Assembly: GCA_018524725.1 (NCBI GenBank)
Contig: JAEUWP010000366.1
Span: 1-64,000 of the forward strand
Reading direction: 5' to 3'
Source of the DNA: Podaxis mareebaensis
Taxonomy: Eukaryota > Basidiomycota > Agaricomycetes > Agaricales > Agaricaceae
Length of the DNA stretch: 64,000 nt
The position numbers and the translations under genes were made by a program. Below are positions 42,604-52,983 of the stretch, piece by piece. Each line of letters starts with the position of its first letter. Position 1 is the stretch's first letter. The notes beneath the pieces are model-generated. The model had not been told where the DNA came from, did not search any database, and saw only the letters and a program-made list of their open reading frames with translations.

Positions 42604-45600
42604 CGAGCAGTCCTCAGAACTCAGCACAGACTGGGGACTGCGTTGGGCTCCTCTGTGCACCAGAGAGTTTCTGACTCAATGCGTCTGCTCTTTCCAACCT
42701 GCATGCACTCTATGTCTCCTTCACCTCTCCTTTGCTTCTCTCTCCTGATTCCTCTTCTCCCTTCGTTGTATCTGCACTCATTGACAGTGGTTCCACTCAC
42801 TGTTTCGTCGACTCCAGCCTGGTGCACAAATTCGGAATTCCTACCTTGTCCATTCCTCTGGTTGAACTTTGTCTGTTTGATGGCTCATCTAACTCCTTTA
42901 TTACACAATCCACTACTATCCCTGTAAACTTTGAATCCAGTGAATCAATGAATCTTGTCCTGTATGTTACCTGGCTCGATTCAGCTTGCTCAGTGGTTCT
43001 TGGACACGACTAACTCACCCACTACAATCCATTAATTAATTAAATCATGGACCACATCACTTTCTGTACCCCTGGCAGTTTGGATCTTGCCCCATCTGTC
43101 CCTGTTCATGCATCCTCTGTCTCCACTGGATCTCTGGTTCCCGATTTGGGTACCTCTCTAGATCCGGTCTCCATTCCTGTTCCTGATTCACCTTCCCTCA
43201 CGAAGCTGGACATTCGTCTCATCAATGCTGCTGCATTCATGCATGCTTCGTGCCTCCCTGGATCATATAGATTCGCCCTCAACCTCCATTCCGCTGTTTC
43301 CACTGCTTCCACTTCCCCCACAGACGCCATCGACCTTTCAAATGTTCCTGAAGAATATCACGAATTTGCTGACATTTTTAGCAAGGCCTGTGCCGATTCC
43401 CTTCCTCCTCACAGACCCTTCGATCTTCACATCAATCTTGAGGAAGGTGCATCGCCCCCTGTCAGAATGATTTATTCATTGTCACAGGTCGAGCTAGAAG
43501 CACTCCAGGAGTTCATTGACAAACACCTGTCAATTGGTTTTATTTGCCCTTCCACTTCCCCTCATGGTGCTCCTGTTCTTTTCATCAAGAAGAAAGATGG
43601 ATCCCTCCGACTCTGTGTCAATTTCCGAGGTCTCAATCGGATTACAAAGAAAGACTGCTATCCACTTCCCCTCATTTCCAACCTTCTCGACTCTCCCCAC
43701 AAGGCCCGCATTTATATGAAGATAGACCTCCATCACGCTTACCACCTGGTCCACATTGCCAAGGGTGATGAATGGAAGACCACATTCCATACCCATTACA
43801 GCTCGTTTGAATGGCTTGTAATGCCATTTGGTCTTACCAATGCCCCTGCTGCCTTCCAGCATTTTATGAATGACATCTTCAAGGACCTGCTTGATGTGTG
43901 CGTTACCATTTATTTGGATGACATCCTAATCTATTCCAATAACCCTTCCAAGCACTGCAAACACATCCAGGAAGTCCTCAAGTGTCTTTGTCAGCATGGC
44001 CTTTATGCATGTGCAGACAAATGCGAATTTCATTCCGAGTCAGTAGAGTACCTTGGTTACATCCTGTCGCCCGACGGCCTCAAGATGTCTGAGGACAAGG
44101 TCAAGATCATCCAGGAATGGCCTGAACTGAAAAAGGTCAAGGATATTCAATCCTTCCTTGGGTTTGCTAACTTCTATCATTGCTTCATCCATGCCTATTC
44201 CAATATCGTTGTTCCGCTCACTTGTCTTACCCGAAAGGGCACACCATGGAACTTTGGTGAAGAAGCCTGCAAAGCATTCAATACACTCAAGGAAGCCTTT
44301 ATGACTGCCCCAGTTCTCACCCATTGGATTCTGGACTCTCAAATCATTGTTGAAACCAACGCATCTGACTATGCACTAGCTGCTATCCTCTCCATCGTTG
44401 CTCCCGACGGTGACATCCACCCCATTGCCTTCCATTCCTGCACATTCACCTCATCTGAGTTGAATTACGACACCCATGACAAGGAACTTCTGGCTATTTT
44501 TGAAGCCTTCTGCATTTGGAGACATTACCTGGAAGGATTGGCACTTCCGATTGACGTTGTTATGGATCACAAGAACCTTGAATATTTCTGTACAACGAAA
44601 ATCCTAACCCGCTGCCAGGCCTGATGGTCTGAGTTCCTTTCCCAGTTCAACCTCATCATCCGCTTCTGCCCTGGTTGCCTTGGAACGAAGCCTGATGCTT
44701 TGACTAGACAATGGGATGTCTATCCAAAAGGGGGGAATAGTGACTATGCTACAGTCAATCTGCACAATTTCTGACCCGTCTTCACCCAAGAACAGCTTTC
44801 CGCCTCCGTCCATGCCACCTACCTCTACACTCCAACCCTTCGTGCTACTGTGGTTATGGACACTGCTAAGCTTCACTCTGATATCCTGTCCACACTTCCT
44901 AATGACCTGATCGCAGCTGAGCACCTTGCAAACCCCGAAGGACATTGGTCTGTAGACTCTGATGGCTTTTTACGACTCGATGACAGGATCTATGTACCTG
45001 ACTCTGGCAATCTCTGTCTTTGCATCTTGCAATACCACCATGATCATGCCCTGGCTGGACATTTCAGTCAAAACAAGACCCTGGAACTCATCTGGCATGA
45101 TTATACTTGGCCTGGAATCTGCGACTTCGTCAAGGATTTCTGCAAGAGCTGCGTTACATGTATGCGATCCAAGCCTCAACGTCATCAACCATATGGGAAC
45201 CTCAAGCAACTTCTGATCCCTGAACGACCCTGGGACTCCATTTCTATGGATTTCATCGAAAAGCTTCCTTCCTCTTCTGGATTCAACACCATCCTCGTCA
45301 TAGTTGATTGCCTCACGAAGCAAGCCATATTTGTGCCTACCCATGATACCATTACTTCCACGGAACTCACCCGTCTTTTTGTCCTACATGTATTCTCCAA
45401 ACACGGTGTCCCTTCACACATCACTTCCGACTGCGGTTCCAAATTTGTTTCACACTTCATCTGCTCCCTCGGACAAGCACTTGATATGAAGCTCCACTTC
45501 ACTTCCAGATATCATCCAGAGGGTGACGGACAGACAGAATGCATGAACCAGACATTGGAGCAATACCTTCAGATCTATTGTAATTATCAACAGGACAACT

Positions 45601-46337
45601 GGGCCAAACTTCTCCCACTTGTGGAATTCGCATTCAACAATGCCCCAAGCGCTACTACTGGTATCTCTCCCTTTTTCACAAACAAGGGGTAACATCCGAA
45701 CATTACTGTTCACCCTGAACGTGATCTTGCTTCCACCTGCACCTGCCAATTTGCTGTGGATCTCGATGAGCTTCATGCCACTCTTAAATCTGAAATTGCT
45801 CATGCCCAGCGTAGATACCAGGTCTCCGCTGACTCCTGTTGCACTCCTGCACCCGATTTTAAGGTTGGAGACAAGGTATTCGTCAAGGCACAGTTCTTCC
45901 ACACTACGAGGCCTTCAAAGAAGCTTTCCAAAAAATACCTTGGTCCCTATGAAATTATTGCTCAGGCCGGTACTCATTCATTCACAATTCGGCTACCCGA
46001 CTCCATGTGCACAGTTCACCCAGTTTTCCACGTCTCTATGCTCAAACCTGCAACACCAAATCCTATTCCAGATTGCACTGAACCCACTCCCGCTCAAATC
46101 ATTATTGATGGTGAACCCGAGTACGAAATTGCATGGATCGTTGATTCGAAGATTGATCATCGAAGAGCCTGCAAATTATTATACAAGGTGATCTGGTTGG
46201 GTTATGAGGATACGGAAGAAGAATCCTCCTGGCTACCTGCAACAGAGTTAGAGCATGCTGCAGAGCTTGTAGCTGATTTCCACACTGCTTATCCCACTAA
46301 GCCTGGTCCTCTTTCTGCATTATCCTTTTCATGCTGA
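42601..46337 (+). pseudogene. Gypsy-2 pol: protease, RT, RNase H, integrase, chromodomain
   Basis: All domains of Gypsy-1 pol are present in the same order, but the frame is cut by stops at about 42672, 43011, 43041, 44622, 44773 and 45690. Where Gypsy-1 has a sense codon, four of these are CGA to TGA or TGG to TAA; the one at 45690 is TAC to TAA. Visible motifs: DSGSTHCFVD (protease), YLDDILIYS (RT), ETNASDYALA (RNase H), H..H...C..C and MDFIEKL, TSDCGSKF, GQTECMNQTLEQ (integrase DDE). The chromodomain-like block CKLLYKVIWLGYEDTEEESSWLP ends the frame at 46337. The element is dead but informative for reconstructing mutation direction. Confidence 0.88.
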
Positions 46338-46496
46338 ACTTCCGATTTTTTCTTTATATTTTCCATTTTATTTTCTGTTTACTTATTTTTCAGTCTCGGA
46401 CAAGAAAAAAGCTCATATCATTCAAAATCTGCAAAACATTTCTGACGCGATACAAGTACAAGATAGCACATGAGGAACAGATTGGGACGACCACCC

Positions 46497-47710
46497 TCAA
46501 GTGTCCCTATAGACCCACCTTGTGGTTCCCTCTCCATACCTCCCTGGATCCTCCTGTTGTCCCCCAAAATTGAGATTCTGCAATGCGAGAGTATTCCGAT
46601 CCAATGCCAACACCAATGCATTGTTCGACTCTGTATTCCGATTCATGTATTGCTCCTGCTGCACCGACATCTGCTCCACTGTCTGTTGCAAGTTCTGCAT
46701 TGCTTCTGATGATCTCTCTAATGCAAGGGTCAACTGATCCATCGCTTCCCAAGTGTGACTATGCACCAGCCGACTTTCCACCATCTCTTCCTTCAGCTGG
46801 TCCAACTTAGACCTGAGGTAATTCATCTGCTGGGTCATTATCTTTGTCCTCGGAGACGAAGGGGACTGTTCATGGATCAGTAATATGTTTTCCGGATTTG
46901 AGCACCACTCACAATTGAGAGACCTTGCACAGGTTCAGACTCACGGCTCTGAGTCATAGTGATTGGTACAGGTGAAGCTTGTGGGACCCAAGTAGTCATT
47001 GCCAATGACATAGAAGGCATTCCCCATGACGGATTAGAAGACGGAACTTGGGATGGAGAAGAGGTGGTAACTGGATTGCTGAAGGACCCCCTTCCGATGC
47101 TAGAAGATGACATGACGGATGCAGCCAGAGTTGTGGATACCTTCTTCTTTGTCTTCCCGGCCCCTGCAGTCATGATATTCTCTGGTGCCTTCAACCCATG
47201 GGTACTCCTACTACTCAGTGAACAACCCTGGTGTGCATCCTTGCAAGGAAAGCAAGAGTTACCTGGCACCCCATGACAAGCAATGCCCATATTTGTGCAT
47301 CGGACACAGGGCACTGGCATTAACCCTCCCGCTTCCGCACTACCCTTCCCCTGATTGCCCGATCACACCTTCATCAATGGGATCTCAACATAAGACATCG
47401 TAGGACCCACCAGCACTACCCTCTGACTCCTCATCACATGCTGACTTGGCACCGGCTCACCCACATCTTCATCCTCATCCTCATCATCATCAGACTCGAC
47501 TACCCTCTTCGATTTCTTCTTCCCTTTCTCCCAAGTGGCTGCCTGACTTCCCTCTGACACCCAACGATGTTTATTCGCATCCCCACCTTCCCCGACCTCA
47601 ACTTCCATATCATCCACTCCTGCTCCCTGCTTTTCTGCCATTTGCACAAGCACTTGTTGATGGAGATTGGCATCGAGTTTGGAAAGATTGACAATCGGGA
47701 TCTGGGACAT
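46497..47710 (-). pseudogene. Gypsy-2 antisense gene, Zn2Cys6-like, broken
   Basis: Minus-strand counterpart of the Gypsy-1 antisense gene. Exon 1 is 47710-46913, the intron 46912-46866 (47 nt, GTGAGT..ACAG), exon 2 46865-46497. A single in-frame TGA near 47363 replaces the CGA of Gypsy-1 (CpG change). All six cysteines of the cluster (CVRCTNMGIAC...CFPCKDAHQGC) are kept, as are the lysine-rich segment and the coiled-coil-like exon 2. Its presence in the same place as in Gypsy-1 shows that the gene belongs to the element family. Confidence 0.7.
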
Positions 47711-47845
47711 AGCAGAAGATGGTGGTAAGGGTTGAGTTGTGAAATCTGATAAGTTCCCAGCTCGGATCTACTATCTGATGGTATCTGATCGATTTTCCAT
47801 GCTCCTCATTTTGGCCTCAAAGGCTCAGCCTTAAGGGGGGAATAC

Positions 47846-48517
47846 TGTCAAGTCTGCATTGAGCATCCGTTTCTGTGCTTACAATCCACACTCATTTCTG
47901 AAAATCTGAAGATCCGATTCTGATCAAGTCTGATGCTTTCCCACTCCCTCCACTTGTGTTTCCTTGTCAGGATCCCCCATCCCATTGTCCAAATGGGCGG
48001 ATGCACTCACGTGGTCAATTACAACCAATGCAACGCATGGTGTCCATTCATACATCTATCAGCACTCCTGGAAATTATTATCTTCATTCCCCGATGTCTA
48101 CTTTACTTTCCGCTTTGCCTTATACTATGATTTGCATTTTTGTGTGTTCTCCATTCTTCTGTTTGTAGTTCCAATATGCAAATGTTCTTTACCTGTAAAT
48201 CCACTTCTTTTGTCTCCCGGTTTTCTTAGTTAGTTATCTGTATCACTTTCTGACGCATACTTAAGTGTAACTACCTTGTATCTTGCTCCCCAATCAGAAT
48301 ATCGACTTCGTTTACCTTTCCTAACCTCCTGTTCATCATCCAAACCTTCAGGACTCGCTCCCCTCTCTGTTCTCTGACATCTCCTATATTTCCCGTTATC
48401 TTCCATCGCAGTTCCAAGCAGCCGAATCGGACCCCGTGCAGTATCGGAGGGGCACAGCACATACGCTGAGGCCAAGGGTCCACTCTCTGAATCTCTGGAA
48501 CTGTCCGGAACGTAACA
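47846..48517 (+). repeat. Gypsy-2 3' LTR (672 bp)
   Basis: Starts TGTCAAGTCTGCATT, ends GGAACGTAACA. It differs from the 5' LTR largely where Gypsy-1 has CG, often as TG in one LTR and CA in the other. Confidence 0.93.
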
Positions 48518-48522
48518 AGAAA
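48518..48522. repeat. Target-site duplication of Gypsy-2, right
   Basis: agaaa after the 3' LTR; matches 40387-40391. Confidence 0.85.
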
Positions 48523-49256
48523 TAGAAACCTGTTTTGGACTTGCAGACCCCACTGGAGAAGCTGCTGAAGAGCTGGACTCTCTCTGGATGGCTAGTAACC
48601 AATCTATCCTCAAATATGACCTTGAGTTCAACCACCTGGCTAGTTTGGTTAGGTGGCTGGACTCAGTCCTTTGCCATTGTTATTACAGGAGTCTTCCAGA
48701 TCATATTCAGGACTTGATTGCCACTCAGGCAGAGGGTAAGCCCAACTCCTTAGACAAAATGAAAAGGGTTGCTAGTCTTATTGACTAATGTCACTGGGAG
48801 TGGCAGTGCAAGTGTAAGCATCATAGTGACTGCTCTGCACAGCCCCCAAAGAATGACCCTAATCAGAAGAAACCTGGCAATTTGTCCAACAACAATAATA
48901 ATCAGAAGCCCAACTCATCCTCCTCTGCCAAATCCCCTCCCAATTCTTCTTAGTCTGGCAATCATCCAAACTCATCTGGGAACACTCTAAAGTCATCTCT
49001 GGGCAATAAACTTGGCCTGAATGGCAAGCTCACCCCCCAGGAATACCAATGTTGTTTTGACAACAACCTCTGTATGTTCTGCAGTGATGCTAACCATTGG
49101 GTGAATAACTGCCCATGCAAGGTGTCTGGGTCCAGTCCTCCTCTGGGTCTGTCCACCTCTAATCAGAAGGCCAAAGGTCAGCAGGCTCAAGTCCAAGCTG
49201 AGGTTCCAGTGAAGAGCCTCTCTCCTTCAAATCCCCCATTAGGTTTAAAAAAATAG
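48523..49256 (+). pseudogene. Gypsy-3 gag, C-terminal part
   Basis: It continues gag after Gypsy-2: EAAEELDSLWMAS, LEFNHLASLVRWLDSVLCHCYYRSLPDHIQD, then an Asn/Ser-rich linker. A CCHC knuckle LCMFCSDANHWVNNC (C-x2-C-x4-H-x4-C) lies near 49070-49112. It ends with A7-TAG at 49247-49256. Frameshifts are present, for example near 48580 and 48787. Confidence 0.7.
49247..49256 (+). promoter_or_regulatory. -1 ribosomal frameshift site, Gypsy-3
   Basis: Seven A followed by TAG at the end of gag; pol continues in the -1 frame. The same arrangement occurs at 42594-42603 and 58110-58119. Confidence 0.65.
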
Positions 49257-51110
49257 AGGGTGGTCCTCAGGACTCTGCACAGATTGGGGACTGCATTGAA
49301 CTCATCTGTGCTACAGAGAGTTTCCAACTCAATGCATCCACTCTTTCCAACCCTCATGCTCTTCATATTCCCCTTTCTTCTCCATCTTTTGCTCCTTCAT
49401 CCACCTCTGATCTGCCTTTGTGCAATGGTACTGTGACTGCCTTGGTGGATAGTGGTTCAACACATTGCTTCATTGATTCTTCCCTTGTTCATGATTGCTC
49501 AATTCCTACATTCTGTGTTGCTCCTGTAGAACTTCAACTCTTTGATAGCTCTTCAAACTCATATATAACTGAACTAGCAAAAATCCCTGTTACATTTCCT
49601 ACTGGTGAATCAATGACTTTGGACTTCTATGTCACTCAGTTGGACTTGTCTTGCTCTATAGTTCTCAGTCACAACTGGCTCACCTGCTACAATCCATTGA
49701 TTGACTAGATCTTGAACAGTATCTCTTTCTTGCCACAGCAACAAGTCTTTTCAACCCCTGCTCTAACTCTCCACACCACACTTTCTTCTGTGTTTCCAGT
49801 CCATCCAGATCTGCCTTCCTCTGCTTCTGATCAGGTCCCTCTGTCTTCTACATCTGATTCCTCTGCTCTGTCCAATTCACCTCCACTCTATCCTCATATT
49901 AGCCTAATTGGTGCTGCAGCTTTCCTGTATGCATCTCATCTTCCTGGTTCAGTTTCATTTACCTTCAACATCTGCTCTCTGTCTGTCTCTGCTGGGTCCA
50001 CTCAGCCCTCTAAGCCCATCAATCTGTCAAATGTTCCCTCAGAGTATCATGAATTTGCCAATGTCTTCAGTAAGGTCTGCATGGATACATTGCCTCTGCA
50101 TTGTCCATATGACCTCAAAATCAATCTGGAAGAGGGTACTAGTCCTCCTATCAGGACCATTTACTCTCTATCTCAGGTTGAGCTGGAAGCATTAAGGGAA
50201 TTTATTGATGAACACTTGTCCATCAGCTTCATTCATCCATCAACCTCTCCACATGGTGCTCTGGTCCTCTTTGTCTGCAAGAAAGACAGCTCTCTCCACC
50301 TTTGTGTTGACTTCTGTGGACTCAACAAGATCACCAAGAAAGACTGTTATCCCCTTCCCCTGATTTCTGACCTCCTTGATTCTCCTTGCAAAGCTTGCAT
50401 CTACACCAAGATAGATCTCCATCACACCTATCATCTTGTCTGGATAGCTGAGGGAGACAAGTAGAAAACTGCCTTCTGGACCCACTACAGGTCCTTTGAA
50501 TGGATGGTTATGCCATTTGGACTCACCAATGCTCCAGTGACTTTCCAGTGCTCCATAAACAACATCTTTGGTGATCTATTAGATGTATGTGTCACTATCT
50601 ATCTTGATGATATACTGATCTACTTGGATAACATCTTCCAACATAAGCAACATGTCTGGGAGGTCCTTCATTGGCTCCACAAGCATGGCTTGTATGTGTG
50701 AGTGGACAAGTGCAAGTTCCATTCAGAAGCAGTTGAATACCTTGGTTACATCTTGTCCCCAGATGGTCTCAAGATGTCCAAAGACAAAGTCAAGATCATT
50801 CAAGATTGGCCTGAGCCAAAGAAAGTCAAGGACATTCAGTCCTTCCTAGGTTTCACTAACTTCTACTACTGTTTTATTCATGGTTATTCTGACATTGTAG
50901 TTCCCCTGACCCATCTCACCCACAAGGGTGCTCCCTGGAACTTCACAGTAGAGTGTCATGAAGCATTTGAGATGCTCAAGAAGGCTTTCACCATGGCTCC
51001 AGTCTTGACTCACTGGATTCCAGACTCTCAAATTATCATTGAGACTGACACATCAGACTATGCCCTGGCTGCTATTCTTTCCATCATTGCTCCTGACAGT
51101 GACATCCATC

Positions 51111-51125
51111 CCATTGCTTTCCATT
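51111..51125. repeat. Target-site duplication of LINE D, left
   Basis: ccattgctttccatt, identical to 51611-51625; the last base merges with poly(T). Confidence 0.9.
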
Positions 51126-51610
51126 TTTTTTTTTTTAAATCAACATTTATTGCAATAGGCTAGCTACTACAAATGGGTGCATGATAGCAGTCCCAAGAAC
51201 CAAAACCTACAGACACAAGAAAGAAACAGAGAGAAAAGGAAAAGAAAGAGAATGAGGAAGGGGAGTGAGGGAGCTAGTGACAAGACAACCAACACAGGAT
51301 ATGATGTACAACAAATCAAAGAGATAGAAAAGAGACAATGAAGAGGAAGTGGGAGGGGAGAGATGGAGCTAGCAAGAGGCAAGTGTATATAAGAGAAGGA
51401 AAAGGAAAAGACCCTTTAGTGAACATCAGGAGTGCCATGTAAAGCCAGCCTCTCTCATCAAGTAAGCCATCAAGTGTTGTAATCCTCAAATGTAATTGGT
51501 CCTTGTATCTAGTCAGCAAAGGAAAAGGCTGCTGGGTTTTTGTGAAGGAACTCAATGAGCCAAAAGATATTCATGTGAATACCATAAGGCTGATGGTAAA
51601 GGGGACAATG
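51126..51610 (-). mobile_element. LINE D, 5'-truncated LINE 3' end (485 bp)
   Basis: Minus-strand A-tail (poly(T) 51125-51136), then the LINE A/B tail (ATTTATTGCAATAGGCTAGC on the plus strand), a 3' UTR and the last ~65 codons of ORF2 (51410-51610, CPLYHQPYGIH...TRYK-type). It is cut at its 5' end, the usual result of incomplete target-primed reverse transcription. It interrupts the Gypsy-3 RNase H. Confidence 0.93.
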
Positions 51611-51625
51611 CCATTGCTTTCCATT
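51611..51625. repeat. Target-site duplication of LINE D, right
   Basis: ccattgctttccatt, identical to 51111-51125. Confidence 0.9.
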
Positions 51626-51892
51626 CCTGCACTTTCAATATGTCTAAATCTAACTATAATACTCATGACAAGGAACTTCTAGCCATCTTTGAGGCTTTCT
51701 ACATCTGGTGACACTATCCTGAAGGCTCTGCCTTACCCATCAATGTGGTCACTGATCACAAGAACCTTGAGTATTTCTCTACTACTAAAGTTCTGACTTG
51801 TTGCCAGGCTCACTAGTCAAAGTACTTGTTGCAGTTCAATCTCATCATCTGCTTCTGTCCTGGATGCCTTGGGACAAAACTGGATACTTTGA

Positions 51893-52123
51893 CACCTAGG
51901 GTACCTGAATAAACTGCCTAATTAGGCTGTGGGATCAGATCATTCCAGTAGTCTAGTTAGGCATAATTTCAGCCAATTCCCCCTAGGATGGTTAAAGTAC
52001 CTTGAAAGCACAAGAAACCTAAGGTAAATAAAATGTTTATAGAATGAAAATATTCCCCAATACTGAGAAGGCTGAGGGATGCCCTCCTGCCATTCCCACA
52101 GCCTGCTTGACCCCTTGCACATC
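51893..52123. other. Unassigned sequence after the Gypsy-3 breakpoint
   Basis: No gene seen. Gypsy-3 similarity ends at about 51892 and nothing recognisable replaces it. Confidence 0.4.
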
Positions 52124-52428
52124 ATCTGCCCACCTCATCCCCACCTACCCTGACTCTCATGTGCTTGGAATGTCTTTCTGGATCATACTGCAAGTGTCCA
52201 CATCATTGGAGCCTCCTTGCTCATTGTCTGCCCACCTCCTCCCTGCCTGCCTTGACCCTCATGTACTCAGAACATCTGTCTAGATGATGTTGCCAGTGCC
52301 CATGTCATCAGGGCCTTCTTGCTGTTGTCTGCCCACCCCCTCTGCACCTGCCCCAACCCTCATATGCTCAGAGCATCTGTCCAGACAATGCTGCCAGTGC
52401 CCATGTTATCAGGATCATTGTGCTCATT
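52124..52428 (+). repeat. Three tandem copies of a unit of about 101 bp
   Basis: TCTGCCCACC recurs at about 52125, 52227 and 52328. Each unit holds CCTCATGTGCTC-like and CCAGTGCCCATGTCATCAGG blocks. The period is not a multiple of three, so it is probably non-coding. Confidence 0.75.
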
Positions 52429-52983
52429 ACTAGAATGCTGTCCTCCACCTATTGTCATCCTCCCACTAATATTGTCGCCCCACCCACTGGTGCTATCTGC
52501 TTGCCCTATCAACACCACCTTGCCTGTCATCAGCACTATCCCACCTACCCCATCAGTACTATCTACCCACCCTTTTTTCCCCATTCCACCAGTATTTTGC
52601 CACCTCCATCTTGCTGCTGTCCTGCCATTCCCCTGCCCTCTGACAACTTCTGCATCAAAGGTACCAGATGAGCTTCTGATTAACCACTATATTGGTATAT
52701 TAACATTGATTCTTAGTGTTGAATGCTTGCACCCAATGTCAAGTCCAGGGCCCTCAACATGATGTGATCAAGGGACTGATTGTAGATCTGTAGATCTATC
52801 CTTCTCTCCCTCAAGTTCATTGTCTGCAACAGTGAGCTTGAAGGCATGTATAATACACTTAAATATAATATAAAGGTATCCTTTTTTTTGCATCCTGAGG
52901 TTCAGCACCATGCATGGACTTAACATTGCAAGGGCATATTTCAAAGACTAAATGACTATTACAAGGGGCATTCTGACATAAAA
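52429..52983. other. Cytosine-rich repeat remnants and spacer
   Basis: Short imperfect repeats of CCCACCC..TCAGCACTATC occur near 52440-52620. No supported gene. Confidence 0.35.

Larger units (their letters stand above)
40392..48517 (+). mobile_element. Gypsy-2, complete but decayed chromodomain Gypsy
   Basis: Two 672-bp LTRs, a 5-bp TSD, gag, pol, an antisense gene and a polypurine tract (47833-47842, AAGGGGGGAA). It is inserted into the gag of Gypsy-3. Collinear with Gypsy-1 over its whole length; most differences are CG to TG or CG to CA. Confidence 0.95.
39057..51892 (+). mobile_element. Gypsy-3, old chromodomain-type Gypsy relative, 3'-truncated
   Basis: Plus-strand LTR (39057-39734), gag, A7-TAG frameshift site and pol up to the RNase H/connection region (KNLEYF... 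and GCLGTKLDTLT), where it ends near 51892. The integrase and 3' LTR are missing. Gypsy-2 is inserted in gag and LINE D in the RNase H. It is similar to Gypsy-1 and Gypsy-2 throughout but almost CpG-free, so it is older. Confidence 0.8.
49254..51892 (+). pseudogene. Gypsy-3 pol: protease, RT, partial RNase H
   Basis: Protease LVDSGSTHCFIDSSLV near 49444. After a TAG at 49706-49708 a linker follows, then RT blocks VFVCKKDSSLHLCVDFCGLNKITKKD, MVMPFGLTNAPVTFQ near 50505 and YLDDILIYL near 50600 (catalytic DD). ADKC-like, YLGYILSPDGLKMS and the RNase H start IIETDTSDYALAAILS (about 51040) come next. The frame is interrupted at 51125 by LINE D and resumes at 51611 (ends repeated by the TSD), with THDKELLAIFEAF and [13 protein letters not shown]. 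Stops replace W or R codons at several places. It ends at about 51892 without integrase. Confidence 0.8.

Noticed and set aside
41100..42674. A single gag-pol fusion gene
   Set aside because: The fusion comes from a deletion of about 20 bp relative to Gypsy-1 and ends at a CGA-to-TGA stop.
46331..46573. Plus-strand 80-codon frame after Gypsy-2 pol
   Set aside because: No motif, and the matching place in Gypsy-1 has no corresponding long frame; it covers the non-coding space and the end of the antisense gene.
51125..51136. Poly(T) as a transcription terminator
   Set aside because: It is the A-tail of LINE D on the minus strand, bounded by a TSD.
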